DNA from: Enoplolaimus lenunculus | Lineage: Eukaryota; Nematoda; Enoplea; Enoplida; Thoracostomopsidae | Assembly (NCBI GenBank): GCA_030248215.1 | Contig: JASANG010003005.1 | Span: 62,001-126,000 of the forward strand | Length of the DNA stretch: 64,000 bases | Reading direction: 5' to 3' | Part shown: positions 1 through 44,760 of the stretch, one piece after another | Position numbering within the stretch: position 1 is the first letter of the stretch | Layout: the number at the start of each line of letters is the position of its first letter | Notes under the pieces: model-generated | Database searches by the model: none | What the model was told of the DNA's origin: nothing | The model's input: the letters and a program-made list of their open reading frames with translations, nothing else | Translations under genes and position numbers: made by a program

Positions 1-116
1 TTATAATCACCAAAATTGTCAAAACAAAAATAGTAACGAACAAGATGTTTGGCCGGAAAATCCGTCGGTGATAGACGTCAAATAAAAATAAATTTTATGC
101 CGTAAAAATATTATAC

Positions 117-34675
<34,559 letters not shown>

Positions 34676-34678
<3 letters not shown>

Positions 34679-34730
34679 AATAAGTTCATGTTTTACGTCA
34701 CACTTTAACAATTAACAAAGTGCCGCAGAA
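34676..34730 (-). promoter_or_regulatory. NF1 5' leader with a four-codon upstream ORF overlapping the start
   Basis: Between an acceptor-like TTTTAG (ending near 34731) and the NF1 ATG at 34678 there is an upstream ATG at 34689 in another frame. It encodes only M-N-L-L, and its TGA stop overlaps the NF1 start in the string TTATGA. In animals such stop-start overlaps can damp translation or allow reinitiation. Whether this leader is really transcribed is inferred. Confidence 0.4.
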
Positions 34731-35515
34731 CTAAAACACCAATAGCACTGTTTACGCAGGACAGATTCAAATTGGACAGATACAGAGCGCAAATAAAGCA
34801 CAATTACAGAGTAATACGGCACTCCTTCGTTATAGGGTCAAAAAATAATCATGGAAAAAAATGGCTTTTTGCAAAAAATTTTGTATTTTCGTGTTCATCA
34901 ATTTCGAAATTTTTCCAAAAAAATTCAATTTTTTTCATTTTACATAAACCTCCATAGTTTCTGAAATTCTTCAGGAATCTGGTGTATGAAATTTTTTACT
35001 TACAGGTCTTTAACAGTGTGATTCATAAATGATTAAGACAAATATTTCTGAAATAAATGACAAATATGTCTGATATATAAGACATATATGTCTGAAATTA
35101 AAGACTTGATTTGCTAATTTTTGAGACATATGTGATAGAAACAAGATATTCAAGAGAAGTCTCCTTCAAAATTGCGACTGGAGCTCAACCAAATTCCCTA
35201 ATTTTACAACTTAAAACCTGTATACTGACATAGCATGAAAGCTACGTATTTCGGATGGAAGGAGGGGTACACTGGAAATGTAAAGCAAGTTTTTTTTACT
35301 TAAAAATGTTTCATAGAGGCGACGTTTACCTTAATAAATTTCACTAAAACTCCCGATGAATTACCCAATGCCCGTTGGCCTATCCCTTTGAGCCTGTACA
35401 AAAACTAACAGGTAAACTGCTTCTTGCCGACGCCGAATCTGGGTCAATATGTTCCCGTACAATAGGCGGAATTGCAGATAGAGAAGCAGACGTTTGTGAT
35501 CCCGGTTCCAACGTC
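34731..35515. other. Intergenic, no gene seen
   Basis: AT-rich. The only structure I see is a cluster of GACATATATGTC-type palindromes near 35050-35110, repeated near 37200-37260. I found nothing coding. Confidence 0.5.
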
Positions 35516-35595
35516 CTGGTGCATATTCAATAAATGCAATGCGCATTGTGTTGTACAGTCAACACATATAGTCGACGAAACATGCAGTTTGAGAG

Positions 35596-35672
35596 GCGGG
35601 CTGCGTGGCGCAGAGTAACCGCGTCTGCCTGACACGCAGAAGGTCGCTAGTTCGAAACCACCCGTAACCCGC
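35596..35672 (+). tRNA. tRNA-like head 1, anticodon GAC (Val) if functional; probably a pseudogene
   Basis: 77 nt. Acceptor GCGGGCT pairs with AACCCGC at six of seven positions. The anticodon stem TCTGC/GCAGA is perfect with loop CTGACAC, so the anticodon would be GAC. The T arm (GCTAGTTCGAAACCACC) pairs badly and there is no terminator T-run directly after it, which argues for a pseudogene or SINE head. Confidence 0.4.
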
Positions 35673-35945
35673 TTTTCCAGCTGCTTGGAAGAAAGGTCTG
35701 ATGTCCCGGTTCTTACCTAGACTGACATGGGGCCACGCCGTGAGCGCAATGGTAAACTGCCGCGCTATGAACACGGTATTCAGTCGAAAATAGGATGGAC
35801 GGTCAAGGGACGACCTTGTTGAAAATAAGGGCACGTAAGCATGTGAGACATGCTTGTCCGTTAAATATAGTGCAGTGCACTGTATGTATGCTAGCTGGCA
35901 GCATACGGTCGACACATATAGTCGACGAAAAATGCAGTTGGAGAG

Positions 35946-36022
35946 GCGGGCTACGTGGCGCAGTGGTAGAGTGTTCGCTTATGGATCCGTAGGCTGAGAG
36001 TTCGATCCCCGCTCTAGTCCGC
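35946..36022 (+). tRNA. tRNA-like head 2 (degenerate anticodon and T arms)
   Basis: Clear A box TGGCGCAGTGG, B box GTTCGATCC and a paired acceptor, but neither the anticodon stem nor the T stem folds cleanly. Third copy at 36292-36368 is similar with AGCGCAGTGGTAG. I treat both as SINE-type promoters rather than working tRNAs. Confidence 0.35.
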
Positions 36023-36291
36023 TTTTCCAGCTGCTTAGTAAAAAGGTCTAATGTCCCTTGGTTCCTACCTAGACTGATATGGGGGCCACGCCATGAGTGC
36101 AATAGCAAATTGCCGCGCTATGAGCGCGATATCCAGTCTAAAATAGGATGGACGGTCAAGGGACGACCTTGTTGAAAATAAGGGCATGTAAGCATGCGAG
36201 ATATGCTTGTGCTGGTGCATATGCAATAAATGCAATGCACATTGTGTAGTACGGTCGACACATATAGTCGATGAAAAATGCAGTTGGAAAG

Positions 36292-36368
36292 GCGGGATGC
36301 GTAGCGCAGTGGTAGAGTGCGCGCTTAAGGATCCATAGGCTGAGAGTTCGATCCCCGCTCTAGCCCGC
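36292..36368 (+). tRNA. tRNA-like head 3 (degenerate)
   Basis: 77 nt with GCGGGAT start and AGCCCGC end, A box TAGCGCAGTGG and B box GTTCGATCC. The T stem mismatches as in head 2. The downstream unit is shorter than in the first two copies and ends near 36425. Confidence 0.35.
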
Positions 36369-36799
36369 TTTTCCAGCTGCTTCGTAGAAAGTTCTGATGC
36401 CTTGGTTCCTAGATAGACTGACTTACACTAGCTATCTATTAAATATATGTATCCATATCGATATCTTGAAAATTCTTGTTGCCTAGTATGGATGTGAAAC
36501 TATAGGTACCGAACGCTCAACTGGCAACATGAACGTCGCAACAGATACGTGCAAAACGTAAACTTAGGTTGGAGGACCTTGAGTTCAACTTGAATTTCTT
36601 AAAAACTCGCTTAACATTGTAAACGGAGCAACTGTTTTACAGAAATAAAAATCAGATAATAAATTGCTGAATATAACGCAACTATATCTGGAAATAAATT
36701 TGTAGCTTGTAGATTGTAAATAGCAATTTCTTGACGTTTATGTTTTAACAATTTCGGCTACAATTTCAGAAACAAATTTCTGAGCTGTAGGCTTTTTAA

Positions 36800-37063
36800 A
36801 CCCTTTCTCACATGAATATTTTCTATTTCCCCTGAGTCCTACTTTTGTGCTAGGATTCGAACTCAAGTGACTGGAGTGGGAGGAGTATACCATCCCCACT
36901 CAGCTATATTAGCTTGACGCTCGAGCCCGAGGGGGCTCTGACGTCTTATGGTGATTTAGTACTATGTATACGTGTTGCAATTGTTAAACACGGCGCGATA
37001 TATACTATTTAACGCATATACACTGCGCTGAGTTGCCTACAGGCAACTCAATGTGAGAAGGGG
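36800..37063 (-). mobile_element. TTAA-flanked MITE with tRNA-like core (copy 1)
   Basis: About 264 bp with ends CCCTTTCTCACAT and ATGTGAGAAGGGG. It lies next to TTAA on the left and TTAT on the right. TTAA targets and ends beginning CCC are typical of piggyBac-type DNA transposons; that link is inference. On the minus strand the core has TAGCTGAGTGG and GAGTTCGAATCCTAGC, which look like tRNA A and B boxes. The other end has the 7-mers GTTGCCT/AGGCAAC forming a small hairpin. Confidence 0.75.
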
Positions 37064-37274
37064 TTATAATACCAAAATACAAGACATTAATGTCATGAAA
37101 ATTTTAGAAAGTATGAGTTTTGAACCTACGTTTGTTTCCTTAGGAGAATATAAATAATCAAAGTTAATGGATATTTTGGGTTGAGTTAGAAATAAAAGTA
37201 TAGAATTCAAGACATATATGTCTGAACACCGTATCAAGACATAACTGTCTTAAATGTCAGACAATATTTCTTGA

Positions 37275-37527
37275 ATATAAACCTGGTGCAACCGGAATTC
37301 CGGTTCCGGTATAGGGAAATCCGGCATTTTTCACTATCCGGTTCCGGTAAAAAATCCGGCATTTTTTCACCGTAATTTTCTGGTATTTTCAGTACTGAAT
37401 ATTTTTTCTCATTCGAAAATATTTTTCGGCAACAAATATTTTTTATTTTCCCGTTCAAACTGCAGTTCCGGTATGTTTTAAACTTTCCGGTTCCGGTATT
37501 TTATAATTCCCGTTGCACCCTGAATAT
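37275..37527. mobile_element. GTGCAACCGG-ended element (copy)
   Basis: Starts GTGCAACCGGAATTCCGG and ends AATTCCCGTTGCAC. Two further CCGGTTCCGGTA strings near each end; AT-rich middle. Same family as 14088-14401 and 33570-33862. Confidence 0.65.
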
Positions 37528-37604
37528 ATTTTAAGACAATTTTTTGTTTGTACCGTGCTTGGAGCGAAAAACTTTGTTGGAATGTTAGGCAAATTATATT
37601 GTAC

Positions 37605-37814
37605 CATTCGGCGCAGTTCGTGGAGCTGAGTCGAAGTGTGTTAAATTTTCTGCAATCAAACGTCTAGCTAACGAGTTAGGGTCATATAATAGATTTGGCA
37701 TGCTGCCAACGGTTTGGGATGACGCCAAATCAGTTATTTGAACATTACTCGTTAACCAGAGATCTGACCATGAAAAATTTAACACAATTGGACTCAGCTT
37801 CACGAGCGACGTTG
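37605..37814. mobile_element. MITE with AGCTGAGTC / GACTCAGCT ends
   Basis: About 210 bp. The first ~38 bp (with AGCTGAGTCGAAGTGTGTTA) are an imperfect reverse complement of the last ~38 bp (with AACACAATTGGACTCAGCT). No open frame. It lies between NF1 and the four-TM gene. Confidence 0.6.
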
Positions 37815-39052
37815 AGTGGTATTATTTGTCTAGCTTCTTAATTTGCCAATAATTCATAATGATCGTGGAATGACCACGAGAAGTCATGAAAAGCTCAAAT
37901 ATTCTATTTTCAAAATCCAACCACCTTTGGACAACGCTTCAGTTAGCTTACTTTTGCACACGGTAAGTTTGAAAACCAATTGACTAACACGCTGACAAAT
38001 TTTTTCAAAATTTTTCAAAAAAAGGACCGAAATTTAACACAAACTATGCAGGCGAGCGCTGCTTGCATAAACTTAAATATGAAACTTGCAGAACCAAATA
38101 TTTATGATGCATAATTCAGACTAAAAATGGCACTTTTTGCAAATTCTTGCAGCAGCATGTTTCTTAAGGCTGCGACCAACGAATAATTAAGCAGAGGGAT
38201 CTGAGCTGATATTTCCAATGGTGTGCGATGGCTGTGGGTATACCAAATGTAAGCTGACTTTTTCAGCGGATAATGGCCCCTTGGCGGGTCATCAGGTTCT
38301 GAGAGTCACAGAATTTGTTTCTGGAAACATCTGACCGTCTGGTCTCTATAATCCAGCGGCTACTTGTGATTTTTAATTTTGAGATAAGAGTCAACCGTGT
38401 ATTTATAGCGTAATTATTAGAAAAGTTTATAAAGTTTAGGTGTAGGCATTTAAGCTAGAATTATCTCCTTCAAACGTTGTGAAGACTGTGAGCAACAAAC
38501 TGCTGCAAGTTGGATCGCATAATCTGTGTCTTGCTTGTATAATCGGTGTTATAAAGGTCTTGGGGAGGGTTAGTAAATGTTAAACCGCCGCGTCACTGAA
38601 TCAGAGCGATACGTGTACATCGGGAAAGAACAAAACTAGAGGTGGCATTCAGGGTGTTAAAAGGGTTAACCAAAATCACGAACTTCTCACACAGCAAATA
38701 ATTTGTAGGAATATTCTGTTAACAACCGTAAACCTTGTAAAATCAATTAAACTCCCGAAACATTACGACGAAAAAGAATCAAAAGTTTAGTTCCTATAGG
38801 TAGAAAAATTAAGACTTTCTAATTGTTTTGAAATATTCAACGTTGCGCATAATTTCATATTTTACCGTGACAGTCAGGAATGAACTAAACATTTGTGCAT
38901 TCAATGAGATCTACTGACGTAAATTGGGATTGGATTCACAAATATATTAAACATCATTTGTGTCCGGTTTCGTTTAATATTTCAGTAAATGTTGTGTTTA
39001 AAACATTTAAAAGATGTTCGCTGCACCTTCCGTACCGCTAATGTAAACCTGT
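37815..39052. other. Intergenic, no gene seen
   Basis: About 1.2 kb without an open frame of note, clear exon signal or inverted-repeat element. It separates the NF1 side from the family-B element at 39053. Confidence 0.5.
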
Positions 39053-39594
39053 TGGCCAATGTTACGTTAAGGGGCGTAACAGTAGATTAAGCGTATTCGT
39101 AAGCCTCAGCCTAAGCCTAAAGCGTTTCAAAAATGTGTTCCCAAGCCTAAGCCTAAGCGTAAGCGTTGCAAAAAATGAGTTTTAAGCCTAAGCCTAAGCT
39201 TAAGCGTTGTCAAAATGTATTCCTAAGCCTAAGCCTAAGCCTAAGCAAAAAATGTAATCTAAAATCTAAACCTACTCTTTTATGAACCCACCAGAAACCT
39301 GGCCGCCCCTTAACCCTTTCTCACATGAATATTTTCTATTTACCCTGAGCCCTACTTTTATGCTAGGATTCGAATTCCAGTGATTGTAGTGGGAGGCACT
39401 TACCATCATCACTTAGCTATAGTAGCTGGACGCTCAAGCCCGAGGGGGCTCTCACTTCTTGTGGTGATTTAGTACTGTGTATACGTGTTGCAATTGTTAA
39501 ACACTGTGCGATATATATTATTTAACGTATATACACTGCGCTGAGTTGCCTATGGGCAACTCAATGTGAGAAGGGGTTAAAGTAACATGGGCCA
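39053..39594 (+). mobile_element. TTAGGC-interior TIR element, family B, split by a MITE
   Basis: Left end GGCCAATGTTACGTTAAGGG, then CAGTAGATTAAGCGTATTC and runs of CCTAAG broken by GCGTTGCAAAAA and GTTTTAAGCC spacers. The right part AATGTAATCTA...CTACTC, CCACCAGAAACCTGG, and the right TIR CGCCCCTTAA + AGTAACATGGGCC, separated by the 263-bp MITE. Without that insertion the element is about 280 bp. Confidence 0.8.
39314..39576 (-). mobile_element. TTAA-flanked MITE with tRNA-like core (copy 2), nested in a family-B TTAGGC element
   Basis: 263 bp, ends as in copy 1, with an exact TTAA on both sides (39310-39313 and 39577-39580). The host sequence on either side joins to make the right TIR of the family-B element, so the insertion point is certain. 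Confidence 0.85.
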
Positions 39595-39844
39595 ACCTGT
39601 TCATCATGTTTCAGTACGACGCAGTTGTGGCTTTATGTGTATAAGTGGCTGATCTGCATAAGGGAATTGATAAACGGGATACATCGTATCCCGAAACTTT
39701 GGAGACACTACAACAAAGCATTTGTTTACAACGTTTTGAATAACTTTTTATAAATCCTATAGAAGACAATACTCTTCTTTTAAGTAAATTTCATCCCAAA
39801 ATTAAATTCTGGGGCTACGCTTTTAATAAAACGATAACTGAAGT

Positions 39845-41764
39845 TTATTTTTTCCGCGTCACCGAACTCGAATGACTATTGTTAACATTTTGACAGCTAT
39901 CAGCACTACTTTCACCGGTTGTTCCATTATTGTGATAACTCGTATGATAAAGTTTGATGTGTTTTTGAATTTCATGTGCTCTTCCTGCTTCAATACAACT
40001 CAAATCTACGTCGTAACTTCTTGGCAGGCTCGTATATCGCGCAGTTGGGCCAAATTTATGTTTCACTGGAACATGTTGCGAAGATGCACATCTTGATAGC
40101 TGTGTTTGTAGCGGTACAGCTTGGGATTGGCCGTGTAAATTTTCATCAGTCAACACATATCGGACATGACGTGTCGAATTTCGGTTTTGAATAGTTGTGC
40201 CGTGTTTGTCCAGGTTTTTTTCGCTACAGTAAACTTGTTTTTGAGTGTCGAGTTCAGCAGACAGCTTCGTTTGTTGTTGTAATTGGCTTTGGCGTCGGTT
40301 ACAATGCTGATACGGTAAGAGTTGATTTTGCCACTGCTGACTTTGACCGTTATCGTGATAATCGTGCAACGATTTCCGTTGCTTTTTGTATTTTAGTTGA
40401 CTTTCGTCTTGAGTCTTTTGTGTTGCGTGGTCATGATGCTCAGCGTATTGGCGTCCGTGACGCGGTTGTTCTTCAGGATGAATTTGCTGATATGGATGAC
40501 GTACGCATCGATTGTGATACTTGAGATGTTCGGTTTTGCTACTAGAAACTTCTTCGTCTCCAGTTGCTTCGCTGTGACTGCTCGATTCCAATGCCGCGTT
40601 GTCTTCGAACACCGTTGGTTGCCGATTTTTCACGGTTGTTGTCGATTCATCCAACGTTTCTGGCGAACTCGCTGTATTGGTTGGTGATCCAGTTTTGTTT
40701 ACTGTTCGATTTTTGATCTCCAAACCAAATTTGCCATTCGAATCTTTCAATTGTACCGATTGGCCGCCGTCTGTGAATTCATCAGAAGAGTATGAACCGA
40801 TTTGATTGTTGCGTTCACAGCTCGCAGCAATCGACTGACCACTGATTGGAGCGTTTGGACAAATATTCTCAGATTCGTTAGTCGTTTCGTCGTCGTTGGC
40901 CGAAATGTTGTCGCACGTTTTCATATTAAATCTTGCCGGAGCAATGACACATCTGTGAGACGTCAACTGGTCAGCGCTGTTGTTTTCTGGTTGAACTAAC
41001 GCCAGTTTTAGATGCTGTCTATAGTCGCGAACGTAACAATAACAACTGCTTGCAATTAACAGTAACCAAATTGATATTAAACAAATCAAAAACGACAACA
41101 CTAACGCAATTATTGCAACAATAATTGCAGTTTGTTGCAGTGTGTTTGATTCAGATGCAGTATAATGGCCCCCGTGATCGCTTGACAATTCACTGCCTTG
41201 AACTTGATAAATTCGCTGTGAATTATCGTCAAAATTGCTACTTGTCTGATCTTTAAGTAATCGCAAAAGGCGCAACAGCCACAATCCATGACTTGGTCCT
41301 GCGCCCAGTGTTGCGATTAAAATACAAATAATTGAAACCGATAGAATTAATTCCGTCAAACGCCATATTAAATAGGGTAAAATTAAAATGTGACGGAATT
41401 TGCAAACACCGATAAGCATTGCACAAATTGTTACAATAATTGCAACGAAAAATGCAAGTTGACAACCATCGAGCGCAGTGAGCGAGTATGCGGTTTGGTG
41501 AGAATGCGATGCGATTGCAGATAATTGTGTCGTGCCTAACGTTGACCTGGAAACGGCGTCTGTGGTTCCGGACGGATAGAGTAATATGCGAAACGAATGA
41601 CATAACAGTGAAATCGCTTCCACGCACGCAACAATTGCACAACCGAGTCTGCTATGGCAACAACCGCAACAGCAACGATATTTTCGAGAATTGTGATTAA
41701 ATTCAACGGTAGCGTCGGTCACGTCGGAGCGAAGTGGTTTCGTAGATGACATACCGACGAACAT
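39845..41764 (-). CDS. Four-TM membrane protein, probably LAPTM4/Mtp-like, intronless
   Basis: Single 639-residue open frame starting MFVGMSSTK and ending VTRKK. A cysteine cluster (CCCGCC, 31-36) precedes TM1 (about 41-63). Then come TM2 (101-121), TM3 (126-153) and TM4 (212-240), with CYCYVRDYRQ just after. This matches the plan of LAPTM4/Mtp late-endosomal proteins: CCGCC before TM1, a short second loop, CYKY after TM4. The family is normally about 230 residues; here a ~390-residue hydrophilic tail, rich in Ser, Gln and His, is added. I saw no PPxY motif; YTSL near the C-terminus could be a sorting signal. AATAAA overlaps the stop codon (39844-39849). No introns, unlike both neighbours, so it could be a retrocopy. 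The plus-strand open frames over it are shadows. Confidence 0.6.
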   Translation of the reverse strand: MFVGMSSTKPLRSDVTDATVEFNHNSRKYRCCCGCCHSRLGCAIVACVEAISLLCHSFRILLYPSGTTDAVSRSTLGTTQLSAIASHSHQTAYSLTALDGCQLAFFVAIIVTICAMLIGVCKFRHILILPYLIWRLTELILSVSIICILIATLGAGPSHGLWLLRLLRLLKDQTSSNFDDNSQRIYQVQGSELSSDHGGHYTASESNTLQQTAIIVAIIALVLSFLICLISIWLLLIASSCYCYVRDYRQHLKLALVQPENNSADQLTSHRCVIAPARFNMKTCDNISANDDETTNESENICPNAPISGQSIAASCERNNQIGSYSSDEFTDGGQSVQLKDSNGKFGLEIKNRTVNKTGSPTNTASSPETLDESTTTVKNRQPTVFEDNAALESSSHSEATGDEEVSSSKTEHLKYHNRCVRHPYQQIHPEEQPRHGRQYAEHHDHATQKTQDESQLKYKKQRKSLHDYHDNGQSQQWQNQLLPYQHCNRRQSQLQQQTKLSAELDTQKQVYCSEKNLDKHGTTIQNRNSTRHVRYVLTDENLHGQSQAVPLQTQLSRCASSQHVPVKHKFGPTARYTSLPRSYDVDLSCIEAGRAHEIQKHIKLYHTSYHNNGTTGESSADSCQNVNNSHSSSVTRKK

Positions 41765-41825
41765 CTTTCAAATTAAAATTGTTTCAATTTTTAGACACCT
41801 GCAAACAATGTAACAATTTTGACTC

Positions 41826-42068
41826 ATGTAGAGAACAGCGCCGGATCGTTTTCCGCACGGGCTGTAAAACAGAGTCAGTTTAAGCTTTAGACTAATTTTT
41901 TGGTTAGGCTTACACTTAGGCTTAGGCTAATAGGAATAGGCTCATTCATGCGCTTAAGCTTAGGCATAGGTTTAGGCTTAGGAATAAGCACATTCATACG
42001 CTTAGGCTTAGGCTTAGGCTTAGGCTTAGGAATATGCTTATACTACTGTTCCGGCCCTGTTCTATACA
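41826..42068 (-). mobile_element. TTAGGC-interior TIR element, family A
   Basis: Left GTAGAGAACAGCGCCGGAT, then AAGCTTTAGACTAATTTTTT and TTAGGC-type runs, then GGAATATGCTTATACTACTG and TTCCGGCCCTGTTCTATACA. It abuts a second family-A element that starts at about 42066 and shares the junction CATGTAAAGATCA. Confidence 0.65.
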
Positions 42069-42255
42069 TGTAAAGATCAAGGGCGGAGAGTTTTTCTGTG
42101 GTACTAAAATAGAGTAAGCTTAAGCTTTAGACTGATTTTTTGCTTATGCTTAGGCTTAGGAATATGCTCATTCTTACGCTTAGGCTTAGGCTTAGGTTTA
42201 GGGTTAGGAATATGCTTATAATACTGTCCTGTCCCTGTTTTTTACATTGGCCCAG
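42066..42255 (-). mobile_element. TTAGGC-interior TIR element, family A
   Basis: Left TIR TGTAAAGATCAAGGGCGGAG, then AAGCTTAAGCTTTAGACTG, TTAGGC run with a one-base variant TTAGGG, then GGAATATGCTTATAATACTG and TTTACATTGGCCCA. About 190 bp. Confidence 0.7.
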
Positions 42256-42343
42256 CATTTGAACGGGAAACGATGTTGTACTAAACAGATTAAGCACTGA
42301 ACACGTTCAAAAATTTGCCAAACCACGGAGGTACAGTTCTGTA

Positions 42344-42785
42344 GTGACCAAAATAAGAGGATGTGGGGTAATTAGAGGGGTCCCCATTTTGAGTTGTAAT
42401 CAATAGGAGTCCGTATCCCTAATAAGAGTCCGTAAGCGAAGAGAGCCCTAAACCTTAATTAGAGTCTACGAAGGTCAGTTATTCCTAATTGTAGTGCATA
42501 AATGACTCCAGGACCAAATAAAATTGAGGTTGAATCTTTAAGGCGTACTTAAATCTTGAAAGTACATTCCTAAGTATAACTTTGCATGATCGCTCAAGCT
42601 ATCGACGCACGACAAATAAACGTTTAATTCAACGAATAGTTGCAGTGCCGGATATATATCAGTAACGAACGGCGGCGGAGCGTGGGTTAAAAATAAATAA
42701 CAGTCCGTAACCGAGTAACAAGGGGGGTACCCTCTGGAGTGCCCAAATAAATATCAATCCCCCTCTTATTCGAGTAACTACAATA
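42344..42785. mobile_element. Element with GTAGTGACC..AATAAGAGG ends
   Basis: Left GTAGTGACCAAAATAAGAGG, right in reverse GTAGTTACTCGAATAAGAGG. The interior has repeated AATAAGAGTCCGTA and GGGTACCCTCT. A right-hand two-thirds copy is at 45745-46080, and a right-end piece near 47990-48075. No open frame. Confidence 0.65.
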
Positions 42786-43171
42786 CAAAGTATTAATTTA
42801 ACTTTTCCACAGTGCTGTACCTACAGTTTCCAAAATAATTTCAGTAAAACGGTCTCGCAATAAAACACAAAAGGTTGTGAAAAATTCAATCTCATAATTG
42901 ACTTTTGGGATATAGAGACTTATCATAAAGGCAATACCATAGCAAATAAACGCCAGGTATATTTTCAGCCAATCAATGAAGCGTAATGTTTCAGTAGTTC
43001 GGAAGTTTTCGAGCGGATCAAACTTTCAAATGTGCTTATTTATGGCTTTTAATATAATTAAAAAATGGCTCATTCCGCTAATGGTGGGTCGAAATTTTGT
43101 ATCAAAGGTTCAAAATCAAAATCATACCTAAATAAGCAGAAACCTCTGAACGTAAAAGTTATATGTTAAAA

Positions 43172-43290
43172 TTACACTCGGGTGGAGTCGAATTTTACTC
43201 TGTCGGAGTCGAATTTGACTCATTTTGTGTATAGTACGCAAAAGTCTATTTCGGAGACAGTCAATTTGACTCACTATTTTTTGCTGTGTA
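43172..43290. mobile_element. GAGTCAAATTGACTC MITE, degenerate copy
   Basis: Contains GGAGTCGAATTTGACTC and GTCAATTTGACTCAC followed by TTTTTTGCTGTGTA, the right end seen in the better copies at 44561, 49353 and 50527. The left end is missing or decayed. Confidence 0.5.
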
Positions 43291-43579
43291 TCTATATCAT
43301 CAAATTAATCTATGGTGTTACACCAAGCCGACAAAACGTGCAACCACAGTAAAGTATCAAACATAGCGGTTTCTATTCGTCAATTTTAACGTATTAAAAT
43401 AAATTTCAATCGAATCAGATTGAAAACAGGTGAGTAGTATAGTCGCAGCTTTCCGCTCTCCGAAGAGCAGGAATCCAGGGGAGCTTGCGCGGCTCCGGGT
43501 ATGCTACTGAGATGCGCAGCAAGCTTTAAAACGGAAGGGCAACGAAATGCGAAAATTAATCCGATGACCGGTACGGTAG

Positions 43580-43757
43580 GCACAGTGGCGGATCCAGGAT
43601 CTCAAAATGGGGGGGGGGGGCAAAATTTCACAGGTAATAAACTTACTTTTGACCCACACACAAACCACGAACTATTGTCACAAAATTGCTATATAATTTT
43701 TGTTGAGATGCTGTTGGGGGGGCACGGCCGGGGTGGCCCCCCATGGATCCGCCATTG
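43580..43757. mobile_element. MITE with AGTGGCGGATCCA ends and G-runs
   Basis: Left GTGGCGGATCCAGGATCTC then a run of at least twelve G; right in reverse ATGGCGGATCCATGGGGGG. About 178 bp. Short inverted ends plus long G-runs are typical of a MITE type seen in many invertebrates. Confidence 0.6.
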
Positions 43758-43958
43758 GGTATGCAACCAAAACTCAAACGTGGAGCGACGTAGTTCAAAG
43801 TACTCGAGCGACTCGAGCGAGCTGCGAACACAATTTCACTGTAAATTGCAGTGACTTGATTTTAATTCAAAATGAGTTGAATTTTACTAAGCCTGAATTA
43901 ATTAACACTTAAATTGCAACACGAAGCATAATAGTTTTACAGGTGGTTTAGGGGTGGT

Positions 43959-44146
43959 GACACAATGTAAAGAATAGGGGGTAACAGTATAATAAGCATA
44001 TTCCTAAACCTAATGTTAAGCCTAAGCCTAAGCCTAATCAATGAGCATATTACTAAGCCTAAGCCAAGCAAAAATTAGTCTAAAGCTTAAGCTTACTCTT
44101 TTCTAGTGCCACAGAATAACGTTCGCCCCTGATCTTTACATGGCCA
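43959..44146 (+). mobile_element. TTAGGC-interior TIR element, family A
   Basis: Left AATGTAAAGAATAGGGGGTA, then TATAATAAGCATATTCC, CCTAAG runs, AGTCTAAAGCTTAAGCTTAC and right TIR TTCGCCCCTGATCTTTACA followed by TGGCC. Confidence 0.7.
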
Positions 44147-44560
44147 AAGTGTCAATGACACCTGAACACTTTTCTACGCGTGCTGACTGTCATGGTCACC
44201 CCAAGCATACATCTTCTCACACATCTGAAAACCTGTGTCCGTTTGCGTTGCAGAAATACCTTAAATTGCGATACATTTAACCTCAAAGTAAGCTGTAAAT
44301 CACTTAAAATTGCACCGTTTTCAATACAAAAATATGATACACTTGTTCGACTTGAACAAAAGTGACAAAATTCGTCCAAAACGTTAACAACATTATAGAC
44401 GCATGCAATTTACTTCGATAAAGTTTATGAAATTCTTAGCCCAACCCAATTGCAAAATTGAAACATCTTTTGAACTTTATAATTCATCATAAAATATTTG
44501 CTGTGTTGTATCTCGTGACTCTAAATACGCTAACCATATTTGAATAAAGACAATTGCTCT

Positions 44561-44760
44561 ACACTGTAAAAAATGCGTAGTCAAATTGACTCTCTCGGAA
44601 ACAGGCTTCTCCTGACTACACAAACTGAGTCAAATTTGTTCTCCGCCAGAGTCAAATTCGATTCACTGTAGTCTCTCGGAGTCAAATTTGACTCAGTTTG
44701 TGTAGTCGGGAAAAGCCTGTTTCCGAGCGTGTCAATTTGACTCCCCATTTTTTACAGCGT
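44561..44760. mobile_element. GAGTCAAATTGACTC MITE
   Basis: 200 bp, left ACACTGTAAAAAATGCGTAG, right in reverse ACGCTGTAAAAAATGGGGAG. Inside are mirrored copies of GTCAAATTGACTC, GAAACAGGCTT and TGTGTAGTC, so almost the whole element can fold back. Confidence 0.75.

Larger units (their letters stand above)
35516..36425 (+). repeat. Three tandem ~350-bp units with tRNA-like heads
   Basis: Units start at 35596, 35946 and 36292, each with a 77-nt tRNA-like head followed by CTTTTCCAGCTGCTT, CCTAGACTGA and, in the first two, GGACGGTCAAGGGACGACC and AAATAAGGGCA. The heads have A-box (TGGCGCAGTGG) and B-box (GTTCGATCC) motifs and seven-base acceptor stems GCGGGCT/AGTCCGC. Units are also joined by CACATATAGTCGACGAAAAA. 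This could be a tRNA-derived SINE or a tRNA cluster amplified with its spacers. Confidence 0.7.

Noticed and set aside
40195-40999. Plus-strand frames of 65-109 codons
   Set aside because: Shadows of the 639-codon minus-strand frame at 39845-41764.
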